Shown in pieces: positions 55,071 to 63,823 of a DNA stretch of 64,000 nt; position 1 is the first letter of the stretch, and every line of letters begins with the position of its first letter. This DNA comes from Desulforhabdus sp. TSK. Its GTDB lineage: Bacteria > Desulfobacterota > Syntrophobacteria > Syntrophobacterales > Syntrophobacteraceae. Under the pieces are notes generated by a model. That model had not been told where the DNA came from. It made no database searches and worked only from the letters and a program-made list of their open reading frames with translations. The position numbers were made by a program, and so were the translations under genes. Location: positions 186,001-250,000 of the forward strand of contig NZ_BQXM01000001.1 in NCBI RefSeq assembly GCF_022836495.1. Direction: 5' to 3'.

Positions 55071-55842
55071 GGAAGGACTCCTCGCAAGAGATTCTCAACA
55101 AGTGTTGTGGAAGCGTCGCCTGACTGCCCCCGCCGGGGGGGAGCAGCCTGAGTTAATGTATGCAATATGACAGTATTGATTCCCCTTCACAACTTTTTTT
55201 GCATTTCGCCCGAGTCTCTTCATCGTATATGAAAAAGGGAGAATTTTCCTGTCAATCGCCTTGACTTGATTCCTGCACTGGTTTAAGAAAAACGTTGAGT
55301 TAATTGATGAAAACGAACCAGGATGAAGTGACCGATGCCACTCGAAGGAGCGATGACTTCGTGTGGCGTGGCAAGCCCCCAGGGAATCGACGGTCGGAAA
55401 TTCCGGGGAGGCGCGGTCTGCGCCGGTTACACTGTCATCTTTCAGCAAAATGGACCTGAAAGGAAGGGACTTGCGAGTGGAATGGGTATAGAGAATCGGA
55501 ACTGACGGCACTGCTTTTTCGCGCATCCTTCCTGAAGGCTCCTTACTTGCCTCAAAAAGTTTTTTTGGTGTTGTTGCCTCAACATTATTTATATAGAATA
55601 AAACTCTGAAAATGAAGAATCGAAACGTCGTGCTTCTATGGGGAAGGGACCAGCCGCAGCTGATCTTTTTTGTTTTACCTGGAAAATATCTGGGCGTGGA
55701 ACTGTGTGGCGATTTGTGATTGTAATCACATGAGGCGGGTGGGCGAATCTGCGGCCTACGGAGTGGCTGGCGGTATGCTGCGGATGTAGTTTTCAATACT
55801 GAATCCAGGTCTGATGTTAAAAAAAGTTCGCTTACGGAGTGG
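55071..55842. other. Divergent region between the phosphofructokinase and hdrA2
   Basis: 772 bases with no convincing gene. A leftward frame of 251 codons (55095-55850) exists, but has no recognisable composition and covers the AT-rich promoter zone, so it is not called. A promoter candidate for hdrA2 lies at 55571-55599. A second TTGACT...TAAGAA pair near 55261-55289 is weak. Confidence 0.45.
55571..55599 (+). promoter_or_regulatory. Candidate sigma-70 promoter for the hdrA2 operon
   Basis: TTGTTG (55571-55576), a 17-base spacer, and TAGAAT (55594-55599), which matches five of six -10 consensus bases. The ATG of hdrA2 is 249 bases downstream, leaving a long 5' leader. Confidence 0.4.
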
Positions 55843-55848
55843 ATGTTC

Positions 55849-58800
55849 ATGAATGAAAAAAATGCTTCAAACCCAGTAACTGGTGCGGTGATGGTGGTGG
55901 GGGGGGGTATTGCAGGCGTGCAATCGGCTCTCGATTTGGCCGATTCCGGCTATTACGTGTATCTGGTCGAAAAAAGCCCCTCGATTGGCGGTGTGATGGC
56001 GCAGTTGGACAAGACGTTCCCGACGAATGACTGTTCAATGTGTATTCTTTCACCAAAACTGGTGGAGGGCGGCCGTCACCTGAATGTGCAGTTGATCACC
56101 ATGGCGGATGTCCAGGCCATCGAAGGGGATGCCGGTAACTTTACGGTGACGGTGCAGGAACGTCCACGCTATATCGACATGGATAAGTGTATTGCATGCG
56201 GTGTCTGTGCGGAAAAATGTCCCAAGAAGGTGGAAGATGCCTTCAACGAAGGCCTTGGACGCCGCAAGGCGGCCTACGTCAAGTATCCTCAGGCGGTTCC
56301 CCTGAAGTACGTCATCGATGCGGACAACTGCATTTATTTCAAGAGCGGCAAGTGCAAGGCATGCGAGAAGTTTTGCCCTGCCAGTGCGGTGAACTTCGAC
56401 CAGAAGCCCAAAACCCACAAGCTCCAGGTGGGGTCCGTCATCCTGGCCCCCGGCTATCAGCCTTTTGCCCCCCAGGTTTACGATACCTACGGTTATGGGA
56501 AATTTCCCAACGTCGTCACCAGTATGCAGTTCGAGCGCATCCTCAGCGCCTCCGGTCCTTTCGAAGGTCATTTGGAACGCCCGTCGGACCGGAAGGCTCC
56601 GAAGAAGATCGCGTGGCTGCAGTGCGTTGGGTCTCGGGACATCCATCACGGGGCTCATGGATATTGTTCGGGCGTGTGCTGCATGTATGCCATCAAGGAA
56701 GCGGTCATCGCCAAGGAGCATTCCAAAGAGGGTTTGGACACGGCCATCTTTTTCATGGATATGCGCACTTACGGGAAGGAATTCGAGCGCTATTACGACC
56801 GTGCCAGAAACGAGGCGGGCGTGCGCTTCATCCGTTCGCGTATCCACAGTATCGAAGCGGCGGCATCGGGCTCCGACGATCTGCTGCTGGGATACGTGGA
56901 TCAAAACGGCAAGCTTCAGTCGGAAGTCTTCGACATGGTGGTGCTTTCCATCGGCCTGGAAGTTTCCGACGGTGTGCGCCAGTTGGCCGACAGCCTGCAG
57001 ATCAAGCTGGATGACAGCGGCTTTTCCGAAATGAGCAGCTTTGCCCCCGTCGCCACCTCCAGGCCGGGGATCTTCGCCTGCGGTGCCTTTTCGGGTCCCA
57101 AGGATATTCCTTACTCCGTCATGGAAGCCTCGGCCGCCTCAGCCGCTTCGGCTGCTCTGCTGGCCGGTGCGCGCAACGCTCTCACGAAGGAAAAGACCTA
57201 TCCGCCCGAGGAGCCGTATACGCCGGAAGAAACCCGCATCGGTGTTTTCGTCTGCCACTGCGGAATCAATATCGGCAGTGTTGTGGATGTTCCCGCTGTT
57301 CGAGATTATGCGAGATCGCTCCCCGATGTGGCTTATGTTGCCGACAACATGTTCACCTGCAGCCAGGATACGCAGAGCTTGATTCGGGATGCCATCAAGG
57401 AGCACAAGCTGAACCGCATCGTGGTGGCGGCCTGCACCCCCCGCACCCATGAGCCTCTCTTCCAGGAGACGATCCGGGAAGCGGGTTTGAACCGGTACCT
57501 TTTTGAGCTGGCCAACATCCGGGACCAGGATTCCTGGGTACACCAGGCGGAGCCCGAAAAAGCCACGGAAAAGGCCAAAGACCTGGTGCGCATGGCCGTG
57601 GCCAAAGTGGCCCTGCTGGAGCCCATCGAGCGCATGCAGGTGGCCCTCAACCAGTCGGCCCTCGTCATCGGCGGCGGCATCGCCGGCATGAGTGCTGCGT
57701 TGAACCTGGCCGATCAGGGATTCAAGACCTACCTGGTGGAGGAAAAGGCCGAACTGGGCGGGCATGGCCTCAAGGTCAGGCGCACCTGGAAGGGCGAGGA
57801 TGTGGGGGCCTTCATCGAAGGGCTGAAGGATCGCGTCCTCAAGCACCAGAATATCGAAGTCTTGATGGAGAGCAAGCTCGTGGATGTCCACGGGTTTGTC
57901 GGACAGTTCAACACGACGGTGGCGTCCAACGGCACCACCCGCGACATCGAGCACGGGGTCGCCATCATCGCCATCGGGGCACATTCCCTCAAGCCCGAGG
58001 CGTATCTCTACGGGCAGAGCGATCGTGTGACACGCTGGCATGAGCTGGAAGAGCTTTTCGAGAAAGAGCCCAAGCGGCTCGAAGAGGCGGAAAGCGTCGC
58101 CTTCATCCAGTGCGTCGGGTCCCGCGAGCCCGAGCGGCCTTATTGCTCCAAGATCTGCTGTACGGCTTCCGTGCAACATGCCATCGAGCTCAAGACCAGG
58201 AAGCCCGACCTGGACGTCTACATCCTCTATCGGGATCTGCGCACCTATGGGCTGCGCGAAGAACTGTACAGCAAGGCCCGCCAGATGGGTGTTCTGTTCA
58301 TCCGTTTCGAGCAGGACGAAAAGCCTGTCGTGACCAAAACGACCGTCGGCGGCAAGGAAAAGCTGCAGATCACCGTGAAGGATCATGTCCTGGGACTGCC
58401 CGTTCAGATCGATGTGGACTATTTGAACCTGGCTACGGCTCTGATCCCCAAGGGGCAGAAGGAAATCGCCCAGTTCTTCAAGGTGCCTCTCAACGAAGAC
58501 GGTTTCTTCCTGGAAGCGCACATGAAGCTTCGTCCTGTGGACTTCGCGACGGATGGCGTTTTCATCGCCGGTCTGGCCCACTACCCCAAACCCATGGAGG
58601 AGTCTGTCGCTCAGGCCCAGGCTGCGGCGGCTCGCGCGGCCAATGTACTGGCCAAGCCGTATGTGGAAGTGGAACCGGTCGTGTCCGTGGTGGATCAGGA
58701 CCTGTGTATTGGATGCGGCTTGTGTGAAGCCTCCTGTCCCTTCGGCGCCATTCGGCTTCACAAGATAGAGGGCAAGGGCTACAGGGCTGAAACCATTTCA

Positions 58801-58920
58801 GCCTCCTGCAAGGGATGCGGCGTATGTGCCGCGTCCTGCCCGCAGAAAGCCATCGATATGATGCACTTCCGCGATCGTCAAATTGTCGCTGCAATCCGTG
58901 CGGGAGGTGCGCAGCAATAA
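55849..58920 (+). CDS. hdrA: HdrA-like flavoprotein, two-repeat long form, Cys version
   Basis: A 1023-residue HdrA. The N-terminal FAD unit ([20 protein letters not shown]) leads to TNDCSMCILSPKLVE, with Cys65 where HdrA1 has Sec. A [4Fe-4S] motif CIACGVCAEKC (C114-C124) and CIYFKSGKCKACEKFC (about 161-176) follow. The central part has [22 protein letters not shown] and VCHCGIN, then a second HdrA-like FAD repeat (LVIGGGIAGMSAALNLADQ near 605), and two ferredoxin motifs near 953 and 988. It lacks the GltD-like insertion of HdrA1. HdrA is the site of flavin-based bifurcation in heterodisulfide reductases; the acceptor here is unknown. GGAG lies 9 bases before the ATG at 55849 and only 3 before the one at 55843. 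Confidence 0.93.
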   Translation: MNEKNASNPVTGAVMVVGGGIAGVQSALDLADSGYYVYLVEKSPSIGGVMAQLDKTFPTNDCSMCILSPKLVEGGRHLNVQLITMADVQAIEGDAGNFTVTVQERPRYIDMDKCIACGVCAEKCPKKVEDAFNEGLGRRKAAYVKYPQAVPLKYVIDADNCIYFKSGKCKACEKFCPASAVNFDQKPKTHKLQVGSVILAPGYQPFAPQVYDTYGYGKFPNVVTSMQFERILSASGPFEGHLERPSDRKAPKKIAWLQCVGSRDIHHGAHGYCSGVCCMYAIKEAVIAKEHSKEGLDTAIFFMDMRTYGKEFERYYDRARNEAGVRFIRSRIHSIEAAASGSDDLLLGYVDQNGKLQSEVFDMVVLSIGLEVSDGVRQLADSLQIKLDDSGFSEMSSFAPVATSRPGIFACGAFSGPKDIPYSVMEASAASAASAALLAGARNALTKEKTYPPEEPYTPEETRIGVFVCHCGINIGSVVDVPAVRDYARSLPDVAYVADNMFTCSQDTQSLIRDAIKEHKLNRIVVAACTPRTHEPLFQETIREAGLNRYLFELANIRDQDSWVHQAEPEKATEKAKDLVRMAVAKVALLEPIERMQVALNQSALVIGGGIAGMSAALNLADQGFKTYLVEEKAELGGHGLKVRRTWKGEDVGAFIEGLKDRVLKHQNIEVLMESKLVDVHGFVGQFNTTVASNGTTRDIEHGVAIIAIGAHSLKPEAYLYGQSDRVTRWHELEELFEKEPKRLEEAESVAFIQCVGSREPERPYCSKICCTASVQHAIELKTRKPDLDVYILYRDLRTYGLREELYSKARQMGVLFIRFEQDEKPVVTKTTVGGKEKLQITVKDHVLGLPVQIDVDYLNLATALIPKGQKEIAQFFKVPLNEDGFFLEAHMKLRPVDFATDGVFIAGLAHYPKPMEESVAQAQAAAARAANVLAKPYVEVEPVVSVVDQDLCIGCGLCEASCPFGAIRLHKIEGKGYRAETISASCKGCGVCAASCPQKAIDMMHFRDRQIVAAIRAGGAQQ

Positions 58921-58986
58921 GGTTCCTGAAAACCGGTAGACCTTCATTTGGCTCATGATGCTTGGAGCGACAGCTGATTCTCAGAA

Positions 58987-59008
58987 CCCCGGAGCGTAAG
59001 CTCCGGGG
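58987..59008 (+). other. Intercistronic hairpin with GNRA tetraloop between hdrA2 and mvhD2
   Basis: CCCCGGAGC (58987-58995), GTAA, GCTCCGGGG (59000-59008): a perfect 9-base GC-rich stem closed by a GUAA (GNRA-type) tetraloop. It lies 66 bases after the hdrA2 stop and 25 before the mvhD2 ATG. No T run follows, so it is more likely a processing or stability element than a terminator. Confidence 0.65.
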
Positions 59009-59033
59009 ACTCAGCCTCAATGGGAGACGCGAA

Positions 59034-59465
59034 ATGACTGGTACGTTCGAGCCGAAGATATTGGCCTTTTTGTGCAACTGGTGTTCATATGGAGCTGCAG
59101 ATCTGGCAGGAGTGAGCCGGATGCAGTATCCTCCCAATATACGGATCATCCGAGTGCCCTGTTCGGGGCGCATCAATCCCAAATTCATTCTCTCGGCTTT
59201 GCGCCATGGAGTCGATGGGGTGTGGGTGTCGGGGTGTCATCCCGGGGACTGCCACTATATCGAAGGGAATTTTTACGCGCGGAGGAAATTTACGTTGCTC
59301 AGGGGGCTGCTGGAGCACATGGGGATAGAACCCGGACGGGTTCATTTTTCATGGGTCTCCTCGGCGGAGTCGACGAAATTTGCCGATGTGGCCCGTCAGG
59401 TGGTCAGTACGGTGAAGGCATTGGGACCGGCCCGACATTTCATCAAAAAGGAAGCCGAGGTTTAG
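59034..59465 (+). CDS. mvhD: MvhD/FlxD-type iron-sulfur electron-transfer protein, copy 2
   Basis: A 143-residue MvhD/FlxD family protein, the counterpart of the gene at 50239 and of identical length. Its motifs are FLCNWCSYGAADLAG, RVPCSGRINPKF and SGCHPGDCHYIEGN. It should carry a [2Fe-2S] cluster and connect the Flx subunits to HdrA2. The ATG at 59034 has GGGAG 8 bases upstream; the frame is open back to 58962, but that part crosses the intercistronic hairpin. flxC2 follows after 3 bases. Confidence 0.92.
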   Translation: MTGTFEPKILAFLCNWCSYGAADLAGVSRMQYPPNIRIIRVPCSGRINPKFILSALRHGVDGVWVSGCHPGDCHYIEGNFYARRKFTLLRGLLEHMGIEPGRVHFSWVSSAESTKFADVARQVVSTVKALGPARHFIKKEAEV

Positions 59466-59468
59466 CGG

Positions 59469-60419
59469 ATGCAAGCATATACCCAAAAGATAAGGGAGGC
59501 AGCCAGGCGGCTGCTCTCCGAAAAAAAAGTGGATGTGGTCATTGGTTTTCGGAAAGGAACCATCCCCTTTATGAACGAGCCGTTTCTGGCCAGGAATGCC
59601 GAACAGGCCGCGCAGCTCTATTGGGATGGCAACTGCGGAATCAACCTCGCCAACTACGTGACCAAGCGCACGGACCGGGTCGCGGTGGTGGCCAAAGGAT
59701 GTGACACGCGCAACCTCGTGACGCATATCCTGGAAAACCAGATTCCCCGTGAGAATCTTTATATTCTCGGTGTTCCCTGCAAGGGAATGCTCGACAAGCG
59801 CCGCATTGCGGCCGAGCTCAACGGCAGGGAAGCAAACGACGTGGAAGAGTCCGACGGGAAGGTCCTGGTGAAGGGTCGGGGTGTGGAATTGACCCTGGAC
59901 CGTGGGGAGTACCTGCAGGACAACTGCTCCATTTGTATCCACCGCAATCCGGTTCTCTACGATGAGCTCGTGGGGGAACTGGTGGAGGAGCAGACGAATG
60001 TGGATCGTTACGCCGATGTCCGCAGGGTGGAGGCGATGGATCCCGGGGAGCGGTGGCAGTATTTTGAGGATCTCATTTCGACGTGTGTGCGCTGTTATGC
60101 GTGCCGCAATGCCTGTCCGGCCTGTTATTGCCCGACATGCTTTGTGGACGAGTCCCGTCCTCAGTGGGTGGGTAAAACCATCGATCCCACGGATACGCGC
60201 ACGTTTCATTTCCTGAGAGCTTATCACCTGGCGGGCCGCTGCACGGATTGCGGAAGCTGTGAGCGTGCGTGCCCCATGGGAATCAAGGTGCGCCAGTTTA
60301 CGAAGAAGCTCGAAAAGGATGTGAAGGAGCTGTTTGGATACGAGGCCGGCTTGAGCCTGGATCAGCGTCCCGCCCTCGATGCCTTCCAGCCCGACGATCC
60401 CCAGGCGTTCATCAAGTAA
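59469..60419 (+). CDS. FlxC-like iron-sulfur protein, copy 2
   Basis: A 316-residue paralogue of the gene at 50673 with the same motif order: GFRKGTIPFMNEPFL, KGCDTRNLVTHI, GVPCKGMLDKRR, QDNCSICIHRNP, CVRCYACRNACPACYCPTC and CTDCGSCERACP. The last two motifs should bind two [4Fe-4S] clusters. It lies between mvhD2 and flxB2 (21-base gap) in the second Hdr-Flx operon. FlxC is my context-based name; FrhB-related iron-sulfur subunit is the safer family statement. Confidence 0.85.
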   Translation: MQAYTQKIREAARRLLSEKKVDVVIGFRKGTIPFMNEPFLARNAEQAAQLYWDGNCGINLANYVTKRTDRVAVVAKGCDTRNLVTHILENQIPRENLYILGVPCKGMLDKRRIAAELNGREANDVEESDGKVLVKGRGVELTLDRGEYLQDNCSICIHRNPVLYDELVGELVEEQTNVDRYADVRRVEAMDPGERWQYFEDLISTCVRCYACRNACPACYCPTCFVDESRPQWVGKTIDPTDTRTFHFLRAYHLAGRCTDCGSCERACPMGIKVRQFTKKLEKDVKELFGYEAGLSLDQRPALDAFQPDDPQAFIK

Positions 60420-60440
60420 ATCGAGAAGGGATGAGATTCC

Positions 60441-61490
60441 ATGTCGGAAATATATATTGCCCGGGAAAAGCTCCCCGGGATTGTAGAGCAGTGGATGGGA
60501 CGGTACCGGCTTTTCGGCCCGGTGTTTCAAGGTCAGTATCATGAGTTTGAACAAGTGAAGCAGCCCGGCGCTGTAGACCTCGATTTTGTGAATACGAAAC
60601 TCTCGCCCAAGGGGCTGTTCCATCCCCAGGCCGAGAAGATGTTTGAATTCACCCTTGACAAGCAAAATCCCGAGGCGGGGATCCTGAAGGAAATCCCTCG
60701 GGATTATTCCGAGCGTGTGATTTTGGGCATTCGTCCCTGTGACGCCAGGGCTTTCGTGCTCGATGACGTCAATTTCAATACCAACGATATCAAGGATCCC
60801 TGGTGGGTCAGACGGCGCGAATGCTCCACCCTGGTGGGGCTCGCTTGCAACGATCCATGCAGCACCTGTTTTTGCACGTCTGTGGGAGGCGGCCCCTTCG
60901 ATACGGCCGGGCTCGATGTCCTGCTGGTGGATGTCGGTGACGGTTTTGTGGCTCAGGCGGTGACCCCGAAGGGAGAGGATCTCCTGGCGGGAATCCAGGG
61001 CGATCCGATGCCTGGGGAGGCTCCTCAAAAGATCGAGGATCTCAAGAAGGCTGCCGAAGCGAGCCTCGGGAAAGCCTTCCAAGTGGAGTCGTTCACACAG
61101 AAGAATATGCTGGATCTTTTCAGCGATCCGCTGTGGGAAGAAGTGCAATTTTCGTGCATCAACTGTGGAACGTGCACCTTTGTCTGCCCCACATGCTGGT
61201 GTTTTGACATCCAGGACGAAGTCAGCGAGGACAAGGGGGCGCGCATGCGGCTCTGGGATGCCTGCATGTTTCCCCTCTTCACATACCACGGTTCGGGGCA
61301 TAACCCCCGTGGGCAGAAGCTCCAGCGTGTGCGTCAGCGCTTCATGCACAAGCTCAAATACTATCCGGACAAGTACGGAAATGGAGTGGCCTGTGTCGGC
61401 TGCGGCCGTTGTGTAAAAGCGTGTCCGGTCAATATCGATATTCGGCAGGTGGCACGCTTGATGTCGGATGGCTGCGTTTGTCCGGCCTGA
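60441..61490 (+). CDS. FlxB-like 4Fe-4S dicluster protein, copy 2
   Basis: A 349-residue protein of the sulfhydrogenase-beta/AsrA family, paralogous to the gene at 51633. It has GIRPCDARAF, LACNDPCSTCFCTSVG, CINCGTCTFVCPTC and CVGCGRCVKACP. It should link the flavin subunit FlxA, encoded next, to the HdrA2-HdrD side. A GAGAAGGGATGAG context precedes the ATG. Comparing the copies, the region before the final clusters (about 180-230) is the least similar, which may reflect the different partners. Confidence 0.87.
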   Translation: MSEIYIAREKLPGIVEQWMGRYRLFGPVFQGQYHEFEQVKQPGAVDLDFVNTKLSPKGLFHPQAEKMFEFTLDKQNPEAGILKEIPRDYSERVILGIRPCDARAFVLDDVNFNTNDIKDPWWVRRRECSTLVGLACNDPCSTCFCTSVGGGPFDTAGLDVLLVDVGDGFVAQAVTPKGEDLLAGIQGDPMPGEAPQKIEDLKKAAEASLGKAFQVESFTQKNMLDLFSDPLWEEVQFSCINCGTCTFVCPTCWCFDIQDEVSEDKGARMRLWDACMFPLFTYHGSGHNPRGQKLQRVRQRFMHKLKYYPDKYGNGVACVGCGRCVKACPVNIDIRQVARLMSDGCVCPA

Positions 61491-61523
61491 GGCACGTACA
61501 CTTTTATAGATGGAGGAATGAAG

Positions 61524-62366
61524 GTGCACAACCCTTATTTACCTTATCCCGTCCGGATCGAATCCGTCGTGACGGAATCGGAAGACCGTAATCAGAAGAC
61601 CTTCAAGCTGGTCTTTCTCAATCCGGAGGATGAAGCCAGATTCAGGTACATGCCGGGGCAGTTTGCTGAGCTGTCGGTAGCCGGCCAGGGGGAAATCCCC
61701 ATCGGGATCGCGTCATCACCCACGGAAAAAGGGTTCATCATGTTTACGGTGAACAAAGTGGGAAAGGTGAGCAGTCATCTTCACAACATGCAGGAAGGGG
61801 ATATCATGGGTGTTCGCGGGCCGCTGGGCAACTGGTACCCGTGGGACACGCTGGAGGGGAAGAATGTGGTGATCATCGGAGGCGGTTTCGCCTTCACGAC
61901 GCTGCGTTCTTCCATTGTCTACATGCTGGATCCGGAAAATCGGTCCAAGTATGGAAATATCGACGTGGTGTATGGTGCGCGCATGCCCGGGCTTCTTTTG
62001 TACAAAGAGGAATTGGCGGCGTGGGAACAGCGCGATGACATCAACATGCACATCACGGTGGACGGCACAACGGACCCCAACTGGAAGTACAACGTGGGGT
62101 TCGTGCCGACGGTGACGAAGGAGAAGGCGCCCAGCGCCGACAATGCCTATGCCATCATCTGTGGGCCGCCCATCATGATCAAGTTCACGCTGCCGGTGCT
62201 GACGGAGCTGGGTTTCCCACCCGACCGCATCATCTCGAGCCTGGAAATGCGCATGAAGTGCGGTATCGGCATTTGTGGACGCTGTAACATCGGAACGGAA
62301 TACGTCTGTAAGGACGGGCCGGTCTTTACGCTGGAAAAGCTGGCGACCCTGCCCAATGAGTACTAG
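61524..62366 (+). CDS. FlxA-like FAD/NAD(P)H-binding oxidoreductase subunit
   Basis: A 280-residue member of the ferredoxin-reductase/PyrK/sulfhydrogenase-gamma group. The FAD-binding barrel (about 10-100, FRYMPGQFAELS) is followed by a nucleotide-binding fold (VVIIGGGFAFTTLRSSI, IICGPPIMIKF) and a C-terminal cysteine cluster (MKCGIGICGRCNIGTEYVCKDG) for a [2Fe-2S] centre. It is expected to exchange electrons with NADH or NADPH. The GTG at 61524 is preferred because GGAGG at 61512-61516 lies 7 bases upstream; an ATG at 61518 is only 1 base from it. No counterpart exists in module 1. Confidence 0.88.
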   Translation: MHNPYLPYPVRIESVVTESEDRNQKTFKLVFLNPEDEARFRYMPGQFAELSVAGQGEIPIGIASSPTEKGFIMFTVNKVGKVSSHLHNMQEGDIMGVRGPLGNWYPWDTLEGKNVVIIGGGFAFTTLRSSIVYMLDPENRSKYGNIDVVYGARMPGLLLYKEELAAWEQRDDINMHITVDGTTDPNWKYNVGFVPTVTKEKAPSADNAYAIICGPPIMIKFTLPVLTELGFPPDRIISSLEMRMKCGIGICGRCNIGTEYVCKDGPVFTLEKLATLPNEY

Positions 62367-62504
62367 CTTCGGTGAATCAATAGGGCATGCCGCACGGGAT
62401 GCGGGGCGCCACCAGTTCCAAAAAAGGCTTTAAAACCAAGGATTCGTGTGTTATAGGTTGATGGCCGAGTATTAAAATGTGAAACACACAAGGGGAGAGA
62501 ATTT

Positions 62505-63725
62505 ATGGAGCCGTTGTTGTTGTCTAAGCGTGAAAAGCGTAGGTTGGCGGGCCAGTATGCCGACTTGTGCTTGACATGCGGAACATGTGCGGGCGGTTGT
62601 CCGGTTACGGGAGTAGCTGGGCTGGATGTCCGGAAGGTGGTTCGTTTGGCCCTTTTGGGAATGGACCAGGAAGTCATCGATTCCAAATGGCCCTGGGTCT
62701 GCACGCTGTGTGGGCGCTGCGAGCATGCCTGCCCCATGAACATTGACCTTTTGGCGTTGATTCGGTCTGCCCGTGGCATGAGAGACCGGGAGAAGGTTCC
62801 CGGCGTCCTCCACAAGGGTGTCGCCATGTGTTTGAAGACCGGAAACAATGTGGGAATTCCCAAGGAAGACTTCCTGTTCCTCTTGGAAGACATGGGGGCG
62901 GAGCTGGCCGAGGAGCTCCCCGGCTTTGAAGTTCCGGTAGACAAGAAGGGTGCGAAGTACCTCTTCACCATCAACTCCAAAGAGCCTTTTGGAGAGCCCG
63001 AAGACATGATGTTCTGGTGGCGCATCCTTTACGCCGCCAAAGAATCCTGGACGACCACCTCCGAAAACTGGGAAGGCGTCAACTGGGGCCTGTTCACGGG
63101 TGACGATGCCTCCATGAAAGAGGTTGTGGGACGCATCGTTAAGAACTACAAAGAGTTGGGGTGCGAATATCTCGTCTTACCCGAATGAGGGCATGCATAT
63201 TATGCGACCAGGCTTGGTCTGCAAAAATGGTATGCGAATGAAGGCGTGAAGTTCGTAAGCGTTCACGATCTGCTGAAAATGTACATCGAAGAAAGCCGGA
63301 TTAAGTTGGATAAGTCCATTCATGAAGAATTGACGACCTACCATGATCCCTGTAATTACGGACGCAAAGGCGAGCGCGCGTTCGGCCATGGCTATTACGA
63401 AGAACCGCGCTGGGTGACGCAGCAATGCTGTGAGAATTTTGTGGACATGTATCCCAACCGGGCCAACAACTTCTGTTGTGGTGCAGGCGGTGGGGCATGG
63501 GCCAGTCCGTACGTCGAGGAAAGGATCTTCTACGGCCGTACGAAGGCCAAGCAAATCAAGGATACAGGGGCCAAGCTCCTCATTGCCCCCTGCCACAACT
63601 GCCGCGACCAGATCATGAAGAGCCTTCGCAAAGAATACGACATGATGGATGTGGAAGTGAAGTATCTTTGGGAGCTCGTGGCGGATTCTCTGGTCATTGA
63701 ACCGCAGGAAGAAGCGGAAGAATAA
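62505..63725 (+). CDS. Selenocysteine-containing HdrD-like iron-sulfur oxidoreductase
   Basis: Read through the in-frame TGA at 63186-63188, the gene encodes 406 residues, the usual HdrD length. The N-terminal HdrC-like part has two [4Fe-4S] motifs, CLTCGTCAGGCP (C22, C25, C28, C32) and CTLCGRCEHACP (C66, C69, C72, C76). After a variable region the chain reads LVLPE-U-GHAYYATRLG with Sec228, where this family normally has Cys (PECGHA). A full CCG domain follows: HDPC (C283), FCCGAGGG and APCHNC. CCG cysteines hold the non-cubane catalytic cluster in HdrB/HdrD. It closes the hdrA2 operon, and a strong terminator follows 25 bases later. The substrate, perhaps a protein or small-molecule disulfide, is unknown. 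Confidence 0.88.
63186..63235 (+). promoter_or_regulatory. UGA selenocysteine codon and SECIS hairpin in the hdrD-like gene
   Basis: TGA at 63186-63188 is followed by a stem GC-GACCA (63204-63210), loop GGCT (63211-63214), and TGGTC-T-GC (63215-63222), with one bulged T on the 3' arm. An outer GCATA/TATGC pairing (about 63195-63199 with 63231-63235) can extend it. The loop starts 22 bases after the UGA, nearly the same distance as in hdrA1 (21). The frame is open on both sides and the family signature runs across it. Confidence 0.82.
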
Positions 63726-63750
63726 GTTTTACTTCTATCCAACTGAATGG

Positions 63751-63794
63751 AAGCCCCCGAATCGCGCGACCCGCGCGTGAAAGGGGCTTTTTTA
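63751..63794 (+). terminator. Intrinsic terminator of the hdrA2-flx-hdrD operon
   Basis: AAGCCCC (63751-63757) pairs with GGGGCTT (63783-63789), with a further CGCGCG/CGCGCG stem nested inside, followed by TTTTTT. It begins 25 bases after the hdrD-like stop. Confidence 0.8.
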
Positions 63795-63823
63795 TTGGCG
63801 GCTTCTGTTGTAATAAAGGATCC

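Noticed and set aside
55095-55850. 251-codon leftward frame in the hdrA2 promoter region
   Set aside because: No family, odd composition, covers AT-rich promoter sequence and has no ribosome-binding site.
57139-58761. 540-codon frame antisense to hdrA2
   Set aside because: Shadow frame in a strongly conserved gene.
59349-61529. 726-codon frame antisense to the mvhD2-flxC2-flxB2 genes
   Set aside because: Spans three certain genes on the opposite strand; shadow of GC-rich codon use.
63246-63725. Stand-alone HdrB-like protein starting at GTG 63246
   Set aside because: Has no ribosome-binding site; family similarity (GHAYYATRLG) starts earlier, right after the in-frame TGA.
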